The notes under the pieces were generated by a model. That model had not been told where the DNA came from, did no database searches, and saw only the letters and a list, made by a program, of their open reading frames with translations. From assembly GCA_001632435.1 (NCBI GenBank), contig KV423920.1:1-64000 (forward strand): a stretch of 64,000 bases of DNA, read 5' to 3'. This document shows positions 23,301-33,857 of this stretch, piece by piece. Position numbers and translations under genes: made by a program. Within the stretch, counting starts at the first letter, position 1, and every line of letters starts with the position of its first letter. The stretch comes from Calocera cornea HHB12733 (lineage: Eukaryota > Basidiomycota > Dacrymycetes > Dacrymycetales > Dacrymycetaceae).

Positions 23301-24322
23301 CATTCCATTGGGTGATGCACATGCCAGCTCAAGTGCGAAGATACGGGCCCGTCCATGGGTTTTGGACGTTCTTATTCGAACGCCTCAACAAGGTCCTGAA
23401 GACCTTCGAAACCAACGGGCACAAGGGCGGCGCAGTGGAGCTCACCTTTGCCCGCGAGTTCAAGCGAGAGATGGCTATCTCGCGCATGGTAAGCCATCTT
23501 CTACATTGATGTTCATACTAACTACTGTGCAGCACACTGTGCTAGCCAACCAATGGCGGGACCCCCTCGCCCGCCTCATTGCCACCCGGCTGCTCGTCAG
23601 TCCTCGAGACCTCGCCCGCGCCGGCACTTTGACTGCGCTCGCCGCCGAGGCTCAGGACTCTGCACAAGCGCAGCTCTCGCAGCGGTCTCTCCCGCTTGGC
23701 AGCGGCACGCCGCGCCCGGTCGACGACAAGCTTCAACAGCAGCTCCTGCGCTGGTATCGACGCACGTACCCGCAGCTGGCGCTCCATCTCCCCAGCGATG
23801 CCAGAGCTCCGCGCCTATGCCGATTCCTCAGCTGTAAGGCGACGTGGTATCGGCAGTTCCAGCTCGATGGCAAGCGCATCTCAACCAGCCCCGAGGAGAA
23901 GAAGAACAAGGGCAACTCGCTTGTCCTTGCCAAAATTCGACGGCGGTTGCAGTGGGTTGGCGAGCTGCGAGAGATCTTCGAGCACCGCCAGCCAGGCATC
24001 GCTGGCAAGCATACTTTCGCCGTCGTCGCCTGGCTCGTCCCTCTCTCAGATCCTCCCGCGCACGCCGAGCTCTACCAGGACTTCCCTGAGCTCGAGGTCG
24101 AGTTCTGGCAACATCGGCAGTACCACCATGGCGACGATGAGTTCGCGCCCGATTCTCTCGTGCTCGCGGACAACATCGCGGGAGTCGCATCAAGATGCGA
24201 GCTGGAGGTTGAGGGCAGGAAGGTGTGGGTGACCACGGGCATGAGCAAGGTGAGTACTGTTGACTGTATCCATTCACAGAAGGCATGCTAACACTATTGT
24301 ACAGAACGGGCGATCCTTCTAA
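20363..24322 (+). CDS. tnp2: Tnp2-family CACTA transposase
   Basis: Eight exons (20363-21789, 21836-22077, 22139-22620, 22669-22782, 22833-23060, 23273-23488, 23533-24249, 24305-24322) give 1147 aa without a stop. The N-terminus is basic with a CLCDTCKTDSRPHGRMW zinc-binding-like segment and a Pro-rich linker. The Tnp2 core starts with MISMDWFNPSQSS, where the Asp fits the first catalytic acid. It continues LSVCIANLPPELRYR and GILPGPNEPNADQ, then GFADQRHNRHPCTQCHITRE. VIDPMHTFLQG has an Asp that fits the second acid, and GPVHGFWTFLFERLNKVLK has a Glu that fits the third. The enzyme would cut and join the element ends in the nucleus. Introns 2 and 5 carry palindromic motif copies. Confidence 0.88.
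20827..20862 (+). repeat. Palindromic element motif, copy 5 (in transposase exon 1)
   Basis: GACCGTATCGATTACATACC with the hairpin ATACCTCCT CGA AGGAGGTAT (20842-20862). It lies in the Pro-rich linker coding part of exon 1 and keeps the frame open. Confidence 0.75.
22090..22110 (+). repeat. Palindromic element motif, copy 6 (transposase intron 2)
   Basis: GACCGGTCGATTACATACCA, one base shorter than the consensus. It occupies most of the 61-nt intron 22078-22138. Confidence 0.85.
23072..23110 (+). repeat. Palindromic element motif, copy 7 (transposase intron 5)
   Basis: GACCAGATCGATTACATACC followed by the perfect hairpin CAACAGGGC TT GCCCTGTTG (23091-23110). It is in intron 23061-23272 and is followed by a CTCCC tract. 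Confidence 0.88.
23174..23214 (+). repeat. Palindromic element motif, copy 8 (transposase intron 5)
   Basis: A second copy in the same intron, 102 bp after copy 7, again followed by CAACAGGGC...GCCCTGCTGG and a CTCCC tract. It is preceded by its own hairpin TGGTCGTTTAGACGACCA. The two copies make intron 5 (212 nt) much longer than its neighbours, which suggests local duplication of a motif-bearing unit. Confidence 0.88.
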
Positions 24323-24493
24323 CGAATTAGCTATGCAGGCAAGCCTCGTCTTCGTCTTTGTGCCTTTTTCTTTTTTTTTTTGAGTTTTCTTGCTGATCTT
24401 TTCTTGGGTAGGGACTTTCCATAGTACAATCTTAATGATAAGGTAAGTTTCGTGCTCACAATGGTATTTGGGACTGACCTTGATTTCACAGAG

Positions 24494-24526
24494 TTGTAAT
24501 CGTTCGGACCGGAACGATTACATACC
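24494..24526 (+). repeat. Palindromic element motif, copy 9 (overlaps stop of accessory gene 3)
   Basis: TGTAATCGTTC and GAACGATTACA form 11-bp arms around a short centre. Read on the minus strand, the TAA inside TATGTAATCG is the stop codon of accessory protein 3 at 24518-24520. Confidence 0.8.
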
Positions 24527-26230
24527 ACCCTCCTCATCCTCCCCGATCATCTCCAAGCAGACCGCCTCGGGCAGGCCCTCAGGGAAGCCCTCCTTCGTCG
24601 CCCAGTGCTTCCACTTGCGCGCTTCGGTCTTCGCCCATTCGGGGTCGACCATAAAATCGTAAGGCTTCGACTCGGACCTTGGCATCCAGTTCGTGGTATG
24701 CCCGCAATCGATCCTTCTTGTAGGTTCGCGCGGTGTCGCCTTCCCTGCACCGCTGGCATCCATCTCCACAGGGCGCGTGCGGATGTAGTCTTTGACGAGG
24801 CCGTTGATGGTCTCCCAATACTGCTCCAGGTGAGTACTGGATCATTTCGCAAACCAAGGACTCACCTTCTGATTCATCCAAACAGGGCGACGGCGCTCCC
24901 ACACGTTGAGGTGGGGGTTGTCCCTCTCCTCCTCGGTAATCTTGCGGGTTGCGTAGAGCGCATCGCGCCATTCCTGAGTCTTCGCGCCGTCCTCGTCCCC
25001 GCTCCAGTCGTCCCCCATCCAATCTCCGTGCACGAGCGCCTTCTTCACCGCATCTTTGTCCAGGCCGCGCTCCTTGCAGAATGGTTCAAGCGCCTTGGCA
25101 AGCAGGCCGGCATGCTGTGCATTGGTGAGTTCGACATCTGCAGAGACAGCACAACCGACTCACAGTTTTGCGACGCTCAACCCTCCTCGCTGCGCTCTTT
25201 TCCTTCCTCTTCTTCTCGCCGTGATCCTCCACCTCCTTCTGCTGATCTTTGTAGATCTTCGCCAGCCCAGGCCACACAGCACGCGCAAGGTCAAGCAACG
25301 TAGCCTTCGTCAGCCAAGCTTCGCGACACTCTGTGGCGACTTGAGAGTCGTCATTGTCCTGGAAGGGAGTTGGTATGTGATCGATCCGGTCCTGATAACC
25401 CCTTGCTACTCACCAACTCTGCTTCCAGGACAACCTTGGCCGCCCTGGTCATGATCGCCAGATTCGCCTTGGCCTTCATGTTCTTGGAGAAGTCCGGCAG
25501 CATGCGCACGGGCTGCAGAGCTGCAGAGCTGTCCGAGTCTTCGGCCGCTTCGACCTCCTCTTGCTCCAGCTGCGGCCCTCCTTTGGAGGGCATGATGCCT
25601 CCCGTCTTGAAGCCGATGATCGTGTGAATGGCCTCGCGGACCTGGGTCTGCTCGCGGTGAGTGTCCATCCCCTCGGCGAGCAGCAACTGACACTCACGAG
25701 CAGGTACGTGCGTGCCTCGACCTCAGCTTCGCTGAGCAACTTGCGCTTCTTGCGCCCCACGCGAGTGCTTTGGGGCGTGGGCTGATCGCTGTCGGCATCG
25801 CTGGCGTCGGGGACATCGGGCATCCTGGTCGGCCTCGTCCTTCTCTTGATCGTGCCGCCTTCGGACGCCTGCTCGAGAGAGTCGACGCGATTCTCGAGGC
25901 GCAAGATATGGTCGACGATGGGGCTGGGAGGCAGCGAGATCGTGCCGCTATTGGGGGAGTCGTTGGGCGTTCCCATGAAGGAGCTGCTGAGGGATACGGC
26001 GGAGGACGAGGGAGGGCTGCAGGGAGGGGAAAGGATCGATTACATCTGTTGGTATGTAATCGATCCGGTCGTGCGCACAAGACTGACCTTCCGTTGCCAG
26101 CGAGCCCCGCCGCAGTGATGAAGAGCTGCCTGAAGCTCTCAAGCTTCTCCACCGACCAGTGCTGCATGCCGAGACTTTCGCACAAGCGCACCATCTGCTC
26201 CGAGGGCGAAGAAACATTCGCGATCGACAT
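24518..26230 (-). CDS. CACTA accessory protein 3 (unknown)
   Basis: Six exons (26230-26088, 26016-25698, 25647-25414, 25358-25164, 25114-24866, 24820-24518) give 480 aa with every join in frame. The N-terminus MSIANVSSPSEQMVRLCESL is followed by a coiled-coil-like stretch (IVDHILRLENRVDSLEQ) and a basic run (RRTRPTRMP, then VGRKKRKLL) that could be a nuclear localisation signal. A helical middle comes next, with Lys/Arg-rich KKRKEKSAARRVERRKT, and the end has Trp-rich segments (DYIRTRPVEMD, KWKHWATKEGFPEGL). No named domain recognised. It is convergent with the transposase gene (195 bp apart). Introns 1 and 3 carry palindromic motif copies, and the stop codon lies in another. Confidence 0.68.
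25370..25391 (-). repeat. Palindromic element motif, copy 10 (intron 3 of accessory gene 3)
   Basis: TTGGTATGTGATCGATCCGG plus TC on the plus strand, wholly inside the 55-nt intron 25413-25359. It is the same orientation as the gene. Confidence 0.88.
26033..26070. repeat. Palindromic element motif, copies 11 and 12 as an inverted pair
   Basis: GGATCGATTACAT (26033-26045) faces its exact reverse complement ATGTAATCGATCC, part of a full minus-strand copy at 26049-26070. The pair forms a clean hairpin inside intron 1 (26087-26017) of accessory gene 3. Confidence 0.88.
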
Positions 26231-26592
26231 CTTGAAGAAGAGGAGAACGAACCGAGGAGAGGAGAGGGGAAAGAGGCGTCTGTATGCGCAGAGGATGGGG
26301 GGCGAGTTTATTATAGGTGGGAGCAGGCGATCTGCTCTTGTCTGTGATATGGGGCCGCAATACCGGTTTAGCTACTGTAATTCCAGAACGGGACAGCATG
26401 ATCGGCAGGGGCTGAACAGCGCGCGTTACAAGCTACCTGGGCTGCACTGAGCAATAATGGATAATATTATCTATTCTAAAAGTACTAGAGACAGCCTGAT
26501 CTACAATATAGAACAGACCAATAAGGTCGTATAGAAAATAATCTACTACAATCAGAGCAGGCGACCTCAACATCGCTGCCCTGACCTCACAT

Positions 26593-26648
26593 CAGGTGAC
26601 CTGATGTGGCTGAGCTGGCCTCAGCCAATCAGTCCCTGACACGCAGTG
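26593..26648 (-). repeat. Right terminal inverted repeat of the CACTA element
   Basis: Reverse complement of the left terminus with about 11 mismatches in 56 bp. It ends in CAGTG and is followed by the ATT target-site duplication. Confidence 0.88.
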
Positions 26649-26651
26649 ATT

Positions 26652-27174
26652 GATGTCTCAGGTGTGGCGAAGGCACAAAGGCTCAGCATGGTTGCGCAGA
26701 TCAGTGTATGTTGTCGATACAATTGAAAGAATGAATCTGGATGATGCAGTTTGTGTATTCATTGTGTTTTTGACTCGAAAGACTCTTGTAGAGCGCCCGT
26801 GCCGGTAGCGAGTCATCGTTACGGAGCAAGGGCGCTTAGGACGCACCCGGCAAAAGCCGGCCCTGAAACAGACTTTTGCCTCCGTGACGGTTAATGCCGC
26901 GCCATTCGCGCGACGCTCAGCTCGTCGTCGTTGGCCTGCGCCCACCATCACGCCGTCGCTCCCGTATACCTCTTTGTTGTCCTGGGACTGTCGAACTCAT
27001 CTGTAGTGGCTCACATTGACCTCCTGCACGTTCAGACAGTTCCTTTGGCCCGACTTCGAGGCCAGTTCGGCGACCGCAAGCGACGAACGTCGCTAGACAA
27101 AGTTCTGTTGTCAACAAGCCCGTCTAATCGATCACTCGTTTTCCCTCATTGTTCATATCCGAAAAGCCGCCAAG
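26652..27174. other. Upstream region of RPB1
   Basis: About 520 bp between the right end of the CACTA element and the RPB1 start codon. No gene was seen. It should contain the RPB1 promoter and 5' leader, so the transposon lies only about half a kilobase from an essential gene's start. Confidence 0.5.
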
Positions 27175-30100
27175 ATGTCGATGTTCGCCCAGACCGTCAC
27201 GTACTCGGCTGCACCGGTGCACAAAGTGCGCGAGGTGCAGTTCGGGATCATGAGTCCTGAGGAGATCGTACGTAACCTAGTCATCTTTAGGTTTGCCACC
27301 CTCTGACGTGTCCTGTTCTACGCTCCCTTTCACTTCCAACCACCCTTCTTCAATGCGCGGGAACACATTTACCCGTCAATAGAAAGCGTACTCTATGGCG
27401 AAGATCGAGCATTCGGAGGTGATGGACGAGTCGGGGTATCGGCCGCGGGTGGGAGGCTTGATGGATCCTCGCCTGGGGACGATCGACCGCAACTTCAAGT
27501 GCCAGACGTGTGGAGAGGGACCGGGGGATTGTCCTGGACACTTTGGGCATATCGAGTTGGCGAGGCCAGTGTACCATGCAGGTACGTCGATGGATGTCAA
27601 GCATTTCGCCTTCACTTACTAATTTTCGTGGCAGGTTTCCTTGTCAAAGTCAAGAAGATCCTCGAGTGCATCTGCGTCAATTGTGGCAAGCTCAAGGCTG
27701 ATCTTGGCGATGATGTATTCCGCAATATGGTCAAGCGCGCTGACAACCCGAAGCGGCGCTTGCAAGTCGTGTGGGAGTACTGCAAGGGGAAGATGTTGTG
27801 CGAGTCGGATGATATGAAGGAAGAGGAAGAGGACCCGGAGAAGCCGCAGCGCCCATCGCACGGTGGCTGCGGTCATATCCAGCCGTTGATTCGGAAGGAC
27901 GGACTGAAGCTGTTCTTGGTCTACAAGAAGCGGAAGGGTGATGATGACGATGAGGTGCGTGCTTGCAGTATGGATGGCCAAACGCGTCTGACGCCGTGTC
28001 TAGGACGTTAAGATGGCTCAGCCAGAGAAGCGCCTTCTGACGGCTGCTGACGCGCACGTCATTCTTCGCAAGATCCCAGCGAGCGATCTTCGCCTCATGG
28101 GCTTGTCCGAGCGATATGCCCGTCCTGAATGGATGATCCTCTCCGTTATCCCTGTCCCTCCTCCCCAAGTCCGACCGTCAATCATGTCCGACTCCCTGCG
28201 CAGCGAGGACGACTTGACGTACAAGCTGGCGGATATCCTGAAAACGAGCGCGACGTTGAGGAAGCATGATGCCGAGGGTGCACCAGCACATGTGGTATCC
28301 GAGATTGAGCAGCTCCTCCAGGTTAGTATTGGCTAGACGCTTGCTGTCTAGCTGTGTTAAACTCGCACAGTTCCACGTTGCAACATACATGGACAACGAG
28401 ATTGCTGGGCAACCTCGTGCTATGCAAAAGAGCGGTCGTCCGGTAAAGGCAATTCGCTCACGGTTAAAAGGAAAGGAAGGTCGTCTCCGTGGTAATCTTA
28501 TGGGAAAGCGTGTCGACTTCTCCGCGCGTACTGTCATTACGGGTGATCCTAATATTGCGCTGGATGAGGTCGGAGTGCCGAGGAGCATTGCCATGACGCT
28601 GACATATCCTGAACGAGGTCAGTCCTATCCCCGTTATCCTCCCATACGGCTTGATCTAATCCCCGCTACAGTCACGAAGTATAATATCGAGCGCCTGACG
28701 GAGCTCATACGGAACGGACCATTAGACTATCCCGGTGCTCGGTATATCATTCGCGACACCGGCGAGCGTATAGATTTGAGGTATAAGCGTGGGGATGTTA
28801 GTCTGCAGATCGGGTGGGTTGTCGAGAGACATCTAAGGGATGGAGAGTGCGTATTCCTTCGCTCAGACCTGGAGATGGAGACTGACGGAGATCCAGCTAT
28901 GTCTTGTTCAACCGACAGCCGTCGTTGCACAAGATGTCGATGATGTCCCATCGTGTGAGGGTCATGCCATATTCAAGTGAGCTATGTGTCTCTTCTCATC
29001 AGTGTGACAAGCGCTGATCATGCTCCCAGCTTTCCGACTTAATCTTTCTGTGTAAGTATAGCTATGGCCAGACATCTGGCTATGCTGACCTCCCCCAGCA
29101 CATCTCCTTACAATGCCGATTTCGACGGCGACGAGATGAACCTGCACGTTCCCCAGAGCGAGGAAACGCGTGCGGAGCTCAAGGAGATAGCCTGGGTGCC
29201 TCGCCAGGCATGTGCATGTGCGAACGTCCTTCCATACGGATGACTCATTTTCTCGCAGATCGTGTCACCGCAAGCGAACAAGCCCGTCATGGGTATCGTG
29301 CAGGATACTCTGGCCGGCATTTACAAGATGACACAGCGCGACATCTTCCTGGACTGGCCTCTCGTACAGAACATCCTCCTATGGGCGCCTGGCTGGGATG
29401 GTTCGATCCCGCACCCGTGCATTATCAAGCCGAAGCCCTTGTGGTCGGGCAAACAGATCGTTGCGCTTGCAGTTCCTCAAGGTATCAACTTGGCGAACGG
29501 CAACATGTCAATTGGGAACCCTATCAACGATGACGCCCTCCTCATCGAGAACGGCGAGGTCATAATGGGTATCTTCAACAAGGGCGCTGTGGGCTCATCT
29601 GCAGGAGGTCTCATCCACATTGTCTTCCGAGAGCGTGGCCCTGAGGTGACTCGGGATATGATCGGTGGAATCCAAACCGTCGTCAACTACTGGCTCTTCC
29701 ACAATGGATTCTCTATCGGTATCGGCGACACCGTCCCGGACAAGCCGACGGAAAAGTCCATCATGGCAAACATCGAACAGGCCAAGGATGACGTGAGAAA
29801 GGTCGTCGAAGAAGCGACGAAGGGCTTGCTCAAGCCGAGGCCAGGTATGACCATTCGCGAATCGTTCGAGGCGACCGTCAACGGCATTCTCAACCAAGTC
29901 CGTGATAAGTCTGGCAAGTCCGCTCAACAGAGCTTGAAGCGTGACAACAGCGTCAAGACGATGACCACTGCTGGATCCAAGGGCTCCTTCATCAACATTT
30001 CTCAGATGTCGGCGATGGTGGGTCAGCAGAACGTCGAGGGCCAGCGTATTCCGTTCGGCTTCAAGCACCGCACACTGCCTCACTTCACCCAGGACGATTT

Positions 30101-33100
30101 CAGTCCCGAGTCGCGCGGCTTCGTTGAGAACTCGTACCTTCGCGGCCTCACTCCCCAAGAGTTCTTCTTCCACGCCATGGCTGGTCGTGAGGGTCTCATC
30201 GACACGGCGGTCAAGACCGCTGAAACCGGTTACATCCAGCGCCGGTTGGTCAAGGCGATGGAGGACGTCATGGTGGCGTACGATGGCACCGTCCGCAACT
30301 CGCTCGGCGACGTGCTGCAATGGACCTACGGGGAGGATGGTATGGACGGCGCCCACGTGGAAGAGCAGAAGATGTCTCTGCTTACGATCAGCGATAAGTT
30401 GTTCCAACGGAACTTCCGGGTGGATATCTTGGCTGGCGCCGGCGCCGGGTTCTCGCGAAACGCACTACAAGTTGGCATCATTGACCCGAAGAAAGAGTTC
30501 GAGGTCCAGAAGCGACTCGATGAAGAGTTTGCCCAGCTGGAATCGGATCGTCACAGACTGCGCACCTTCATCTTCCCGTACGGCCCACCCAAACGTCTCG
30601 TTCTACCCGTCCCCATCTCGCGTATCATCCAGAATGCAAAGACGGCATTCGAGATTGACCGCCGGCGCCCGAGCGACCTGGATCCCGTGTACATCATCGA
30701 CGAAGTGAAGATCCTGTGCACGAAGCTACTGGTCGTCCCTGGCACTGATCCCCTTGCTCGGGCCATGCAGGAGGATGCCACCCTGCTCTTCCAGATCATG
30801 CTGCGCGAGCAACTCGCTGTCCGACGTGTCATCGAGGAGCACAGGCTGCAGAAGGTGGCGTTTGACTTCATCGTCGGTGAGATTGAGCAGCAGTTCCTGC
30901 GTGCCCGCGCGCACGCTGGAGAGATGTGTGGTGTCTTGGCGGCGCAGTCTATCGGCGAGCCGGCGACGCAGATGACGTTGAACACGTTCCACTATGCCGG
31001 TGTCTCTAGCAAGAACGTCACTCTCGGTGTGCCGCGATTGAAGGAGATCATCAACGTTGCCACGAACCTGAAGACGCCGCGTCTCAAGGTGTATCTGGAC
31101 CCCGAGATTGCCATCTCGCCGGAGGCGTCCAAGGCGGTCCTGACCGAGCTCGCCCATGCGACGCTGCGCACGATCACAAAGTCGACGGAGATATACTACG
31201 ATCCCAAGCCGAGCACGACTTGCATCGAGGAAGATCGTGACTTTGTCGAAGCGTTCTTCTCCATTCCTGACGAGGAAGTCGAGCAGAAGATGCACCTTCA
31301 ATCGCCCTGGCTGCTCCGCCTCGAGCTTGATCGTGCACAGATGCTCGACAAGAAGCTTGAGATGAGCTACGTCGCGAGCAAGATCTCCGAAGCGTTTCAG
31401 TCGGACATCTTCGTCATCTGGTCCGAAGACAACGCAGAGAAGCTCGTCATTCGTTGCCGTGTCATCAACAACCAGGCCGACAAGGACGAGACTGGCAACG
31501 TCGAGGAGGACGTGTTCCTGCGCAAGTTGGAGAACACGATGCTCAACTCGATCAGTCTTCGCGGTGTCGACGGCATCTCGCGTGCGTTCATGGTGCAGGA
31601 CAGCAAGACTGTTCTGTCGGCCGAGGGCGACTACCGCACGGACAAGGATGACTGGATGCTGGAAACCGAGGGCCTTAACCTGAAGAAGGTTCTCAGCGTT
31701 GAAGGTGTCGATGCTACGCGCACGACCACCAACTCGCTGTTGGAAGCCTTCGAGGTGCTCGGCATTGAGGCTGCCCGTGCCGTGCTCATGACGGAGATGC
31801 GTGAAGTGCTCGAGTTCGACGGTTCCTACGTGAACTTCCGCCATCTTGCGTTGCTGTGCGACATCATGACGTACCGCGGTACCTTGATGTCGATCACCCG
31901 TCACGGTATCAACCGTACGGATGCCGGTGCACTGATGCGCTGCTCGTTTGAGGAGACGGTCGAGATCCTGTTCGAGGCCGCTGCTATGGGCGAGAAAGAT
32001 GACTGCCGCGGTATTGCGCAGAATATCATGTTCGGCCAAGTCGCGCCTCTCGGTACCGGCTCGTTCGATGTCTACCTGGACATGGACATGTTGAAGGATG
32101 TCCCGATCGATGAGGCGATCACCGCAGCCGAGTTTGCCATGGACGGTGGAATGACTCCTGCTGCCGGGTCCATGACCCCTTACGACCGCTCGCCGTCGTA
32201 TGAGGGCGGGTTCAGAGCCGAGGCCGCCGCGTTCTCCCCGCTCGTCATGGCCGGTGCAGACGAGACTTCCCAATTCTCATATCGCGCCGGTCTCGGGCAG
32301 AGTCCTCTCGGTGCTGGCATGGGTGCCGCGTCTCCGGGGTACGCCCCATCGTCTCCGACTTACTCGCCTACATCGCCCTTCGTGCCGACGTCACCGTTCA
32401 ATACCGGTGCTACTTCGCCGTTCATCACCTCGCCTCTTGGCGCTGGCGCAACCTCGCCTTTCTATGTTCCTGGTCGCCCGGGTGCAATGGTCACGTCGCC
32501 GACGTACTCGCCGACGTCGCCAGGGCTCCAGATGACGTCGCCTGCCTATACTCCTACGAGTCCGGCTTATACCCCGACGTCACCTAACTACTCTCCCTCG
32601 TCGCCGACGTTCTCGCCGACGTCGCCCAATCCTCGTGCTCGCGGTGCCGCCGGTTACTCGCCGACGAGCCCGCAGTACTCCCCCACTTCTCCGCAATACA
32701 CCCCGACGAGTCCTCAATACTCGCCCACCTCCCCACACTTCTCTCCTGCGAGTCCGCGCTTCAGCCCCACCTCGCCGCGGTACTCGCCCACGAGCCCGAT
32801 GCAGACGAGCCCGACGTCTCCGCGCTACTCGCCGACGTCCCCGGCGCGTGCATCACCCGCGTACTCGCCGACTTCACCGGCGATGATGTCTCCTGCCTCC
32901 CCGAGCTATTCGCCGGCTTCCCCTGCTTATTGTGAGTCATCCGTCCTCTCCTGTAGAATCAATGGCTGACCATACTTCAGCGCCGACGTCGCCGACGTAC
33001 GGCGGAAACCTGAGCCCTGTTCGGGGCACGCAGCAGAACGGGCAGAGCGGGACGTCCGCCTCGGGGTACAAGCAGACGTACCAGTCATCTCCGTCGTGGG

Positions 33101-33105
33101 AGTGA
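27175..33105 (+). CDS. RPB1: DNA-directed RNA polymerase II largest subunit RPB1
   Basis: Eleven exons give 1786 aa: 27175-27267, 27383-27581, 27635-27954, 28004-28321, 28371-28617, 28672-28846, 28897-28976, 29030-29051, 29099-29207, 29259-32931, 32981-33105. The clamp head holds the zinc-binding run [20 protein letters not shown]. Catalytic [10 protein letters not shown] is at residues 490-499, with the three Mg-binding aspartates present. The bridge helix/trigger loop region ([20 protein letters not shown]) is intact. The CTD starts around 32340 with about 20 YSPTSPx-like heptads, many with Phe, Ala, Asn, Gln or Arg substitutions and non-heptad spacers. All introns are GT-AG except that after 29207, which starts GC. 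It transcribes all mRNA in the nucleus. Confidence 0.97.
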
Positions 33106-33686
33106 GCGCGGGAGCTGCAGACTCTGCCTTCTACCATCTATGCCCATCCATGCGATTCTTGTTGACTCTGTTGTTGAGAAAACCCCACATCCACCACATC
33201 CACCATCACGTCCTTAGCGACCGGCTTCCCTAACGCGCCTTGTCCACTGCGTACACTTCTTCCTGTCACACACAATCCTGTAGCTCCTTGCAATGGTATC
33301 AGTCCCCAGGCGGACTCTTTGTATAACCCGCGTGTGTGCGCATCAGCGTCTCCTAACTAACTACCAAAATGCGGGCAGTGCTGGACAGTACCGCGTTGCC
33401 GGGAAGAACCAGCCCGCGACATACCCCACCCGTCCCTCCTCCGTCCTGCTCATCAAGCGCCGTCGAAAGCCTCGGAAGATGTCCCGAGCTTGAGCACATG
33501 TTGCCACTTGGCATGCGGCGCGGCGGTCACGTGGGCTGGCAGAAGCCTGGGCAGGTCATCGGCCCCTCGAGCCATACAAGACCAGGCAAGGGCCAGTGGG
33601 CCATCACAGTACAGCATTGACCGAAGAAAGAATGACGCGGCTGGGCTCGAGGCAGGTGAGGATCGTGCACTGCACACTGCGTGCTG

Positions 33687-33776
33687 GGTGTCGAGTGTCG
33701 AGAGTCGAGAGTCGAGAGTCGAGAGTCGAGCATCGAGTGTCGAGCATCGAGTGTCGAGTCGAGTGTCGAGCATCGA
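33687..33776. repeat. Minisatellite of GTCGAGAGTCGAG-type units
   Basis: Repeats of a 7-bp unit (GTCGAGA, with GTCGAGC/ATCGAGT variants) fill the space between the convergent RPB1 and GET1 genes. The rest of 33106-33857 shows no coding signal. Confidence 0.85.
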
Positions 33777-33857
33777 AAGCAACAGCCCCAAACAGGCACA
33801 AAGACAGATGCAGCAGACCTCCTAGTGATAGTGATAGCTACTGTACATCGCCGGAGA

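Larger units (their letters stand above)
16129..26648. mobile_element. Complete CACTA (EnSpm/CMC, Tnp2-type) DNA transposon, 10.5 kb
   Basis: The left end begins CACTGCATGTCAGGGCCCGT and the right end, read inward on the minus strand, begins CACTGCGTGTCAGGGACTGA. The inverted match continues for about 56 bp with about 45 identities, ending at CATCAGGTSACCTG. ATT lies immediately outside both ends (16126-16128 and 26649-26651), the 3-bp target duplication expected for this superfamily. The interior carries a Tnp2 transposase gene (+), an unknown gene (+) upstream of it, and one minus-strand gene near each end. The transposase frame is open through eight exons, so the element may be autonomous. 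One 100-N assembly gap lies inside. Confidence 0.92.

Noticed and set aside
30726..32273. 515-codon minus-strand frame inside RPB1
   Set aside because: Antisense shadow of the highly conserved RPB1 coding exon; composition is the complement of RPB1 codons.
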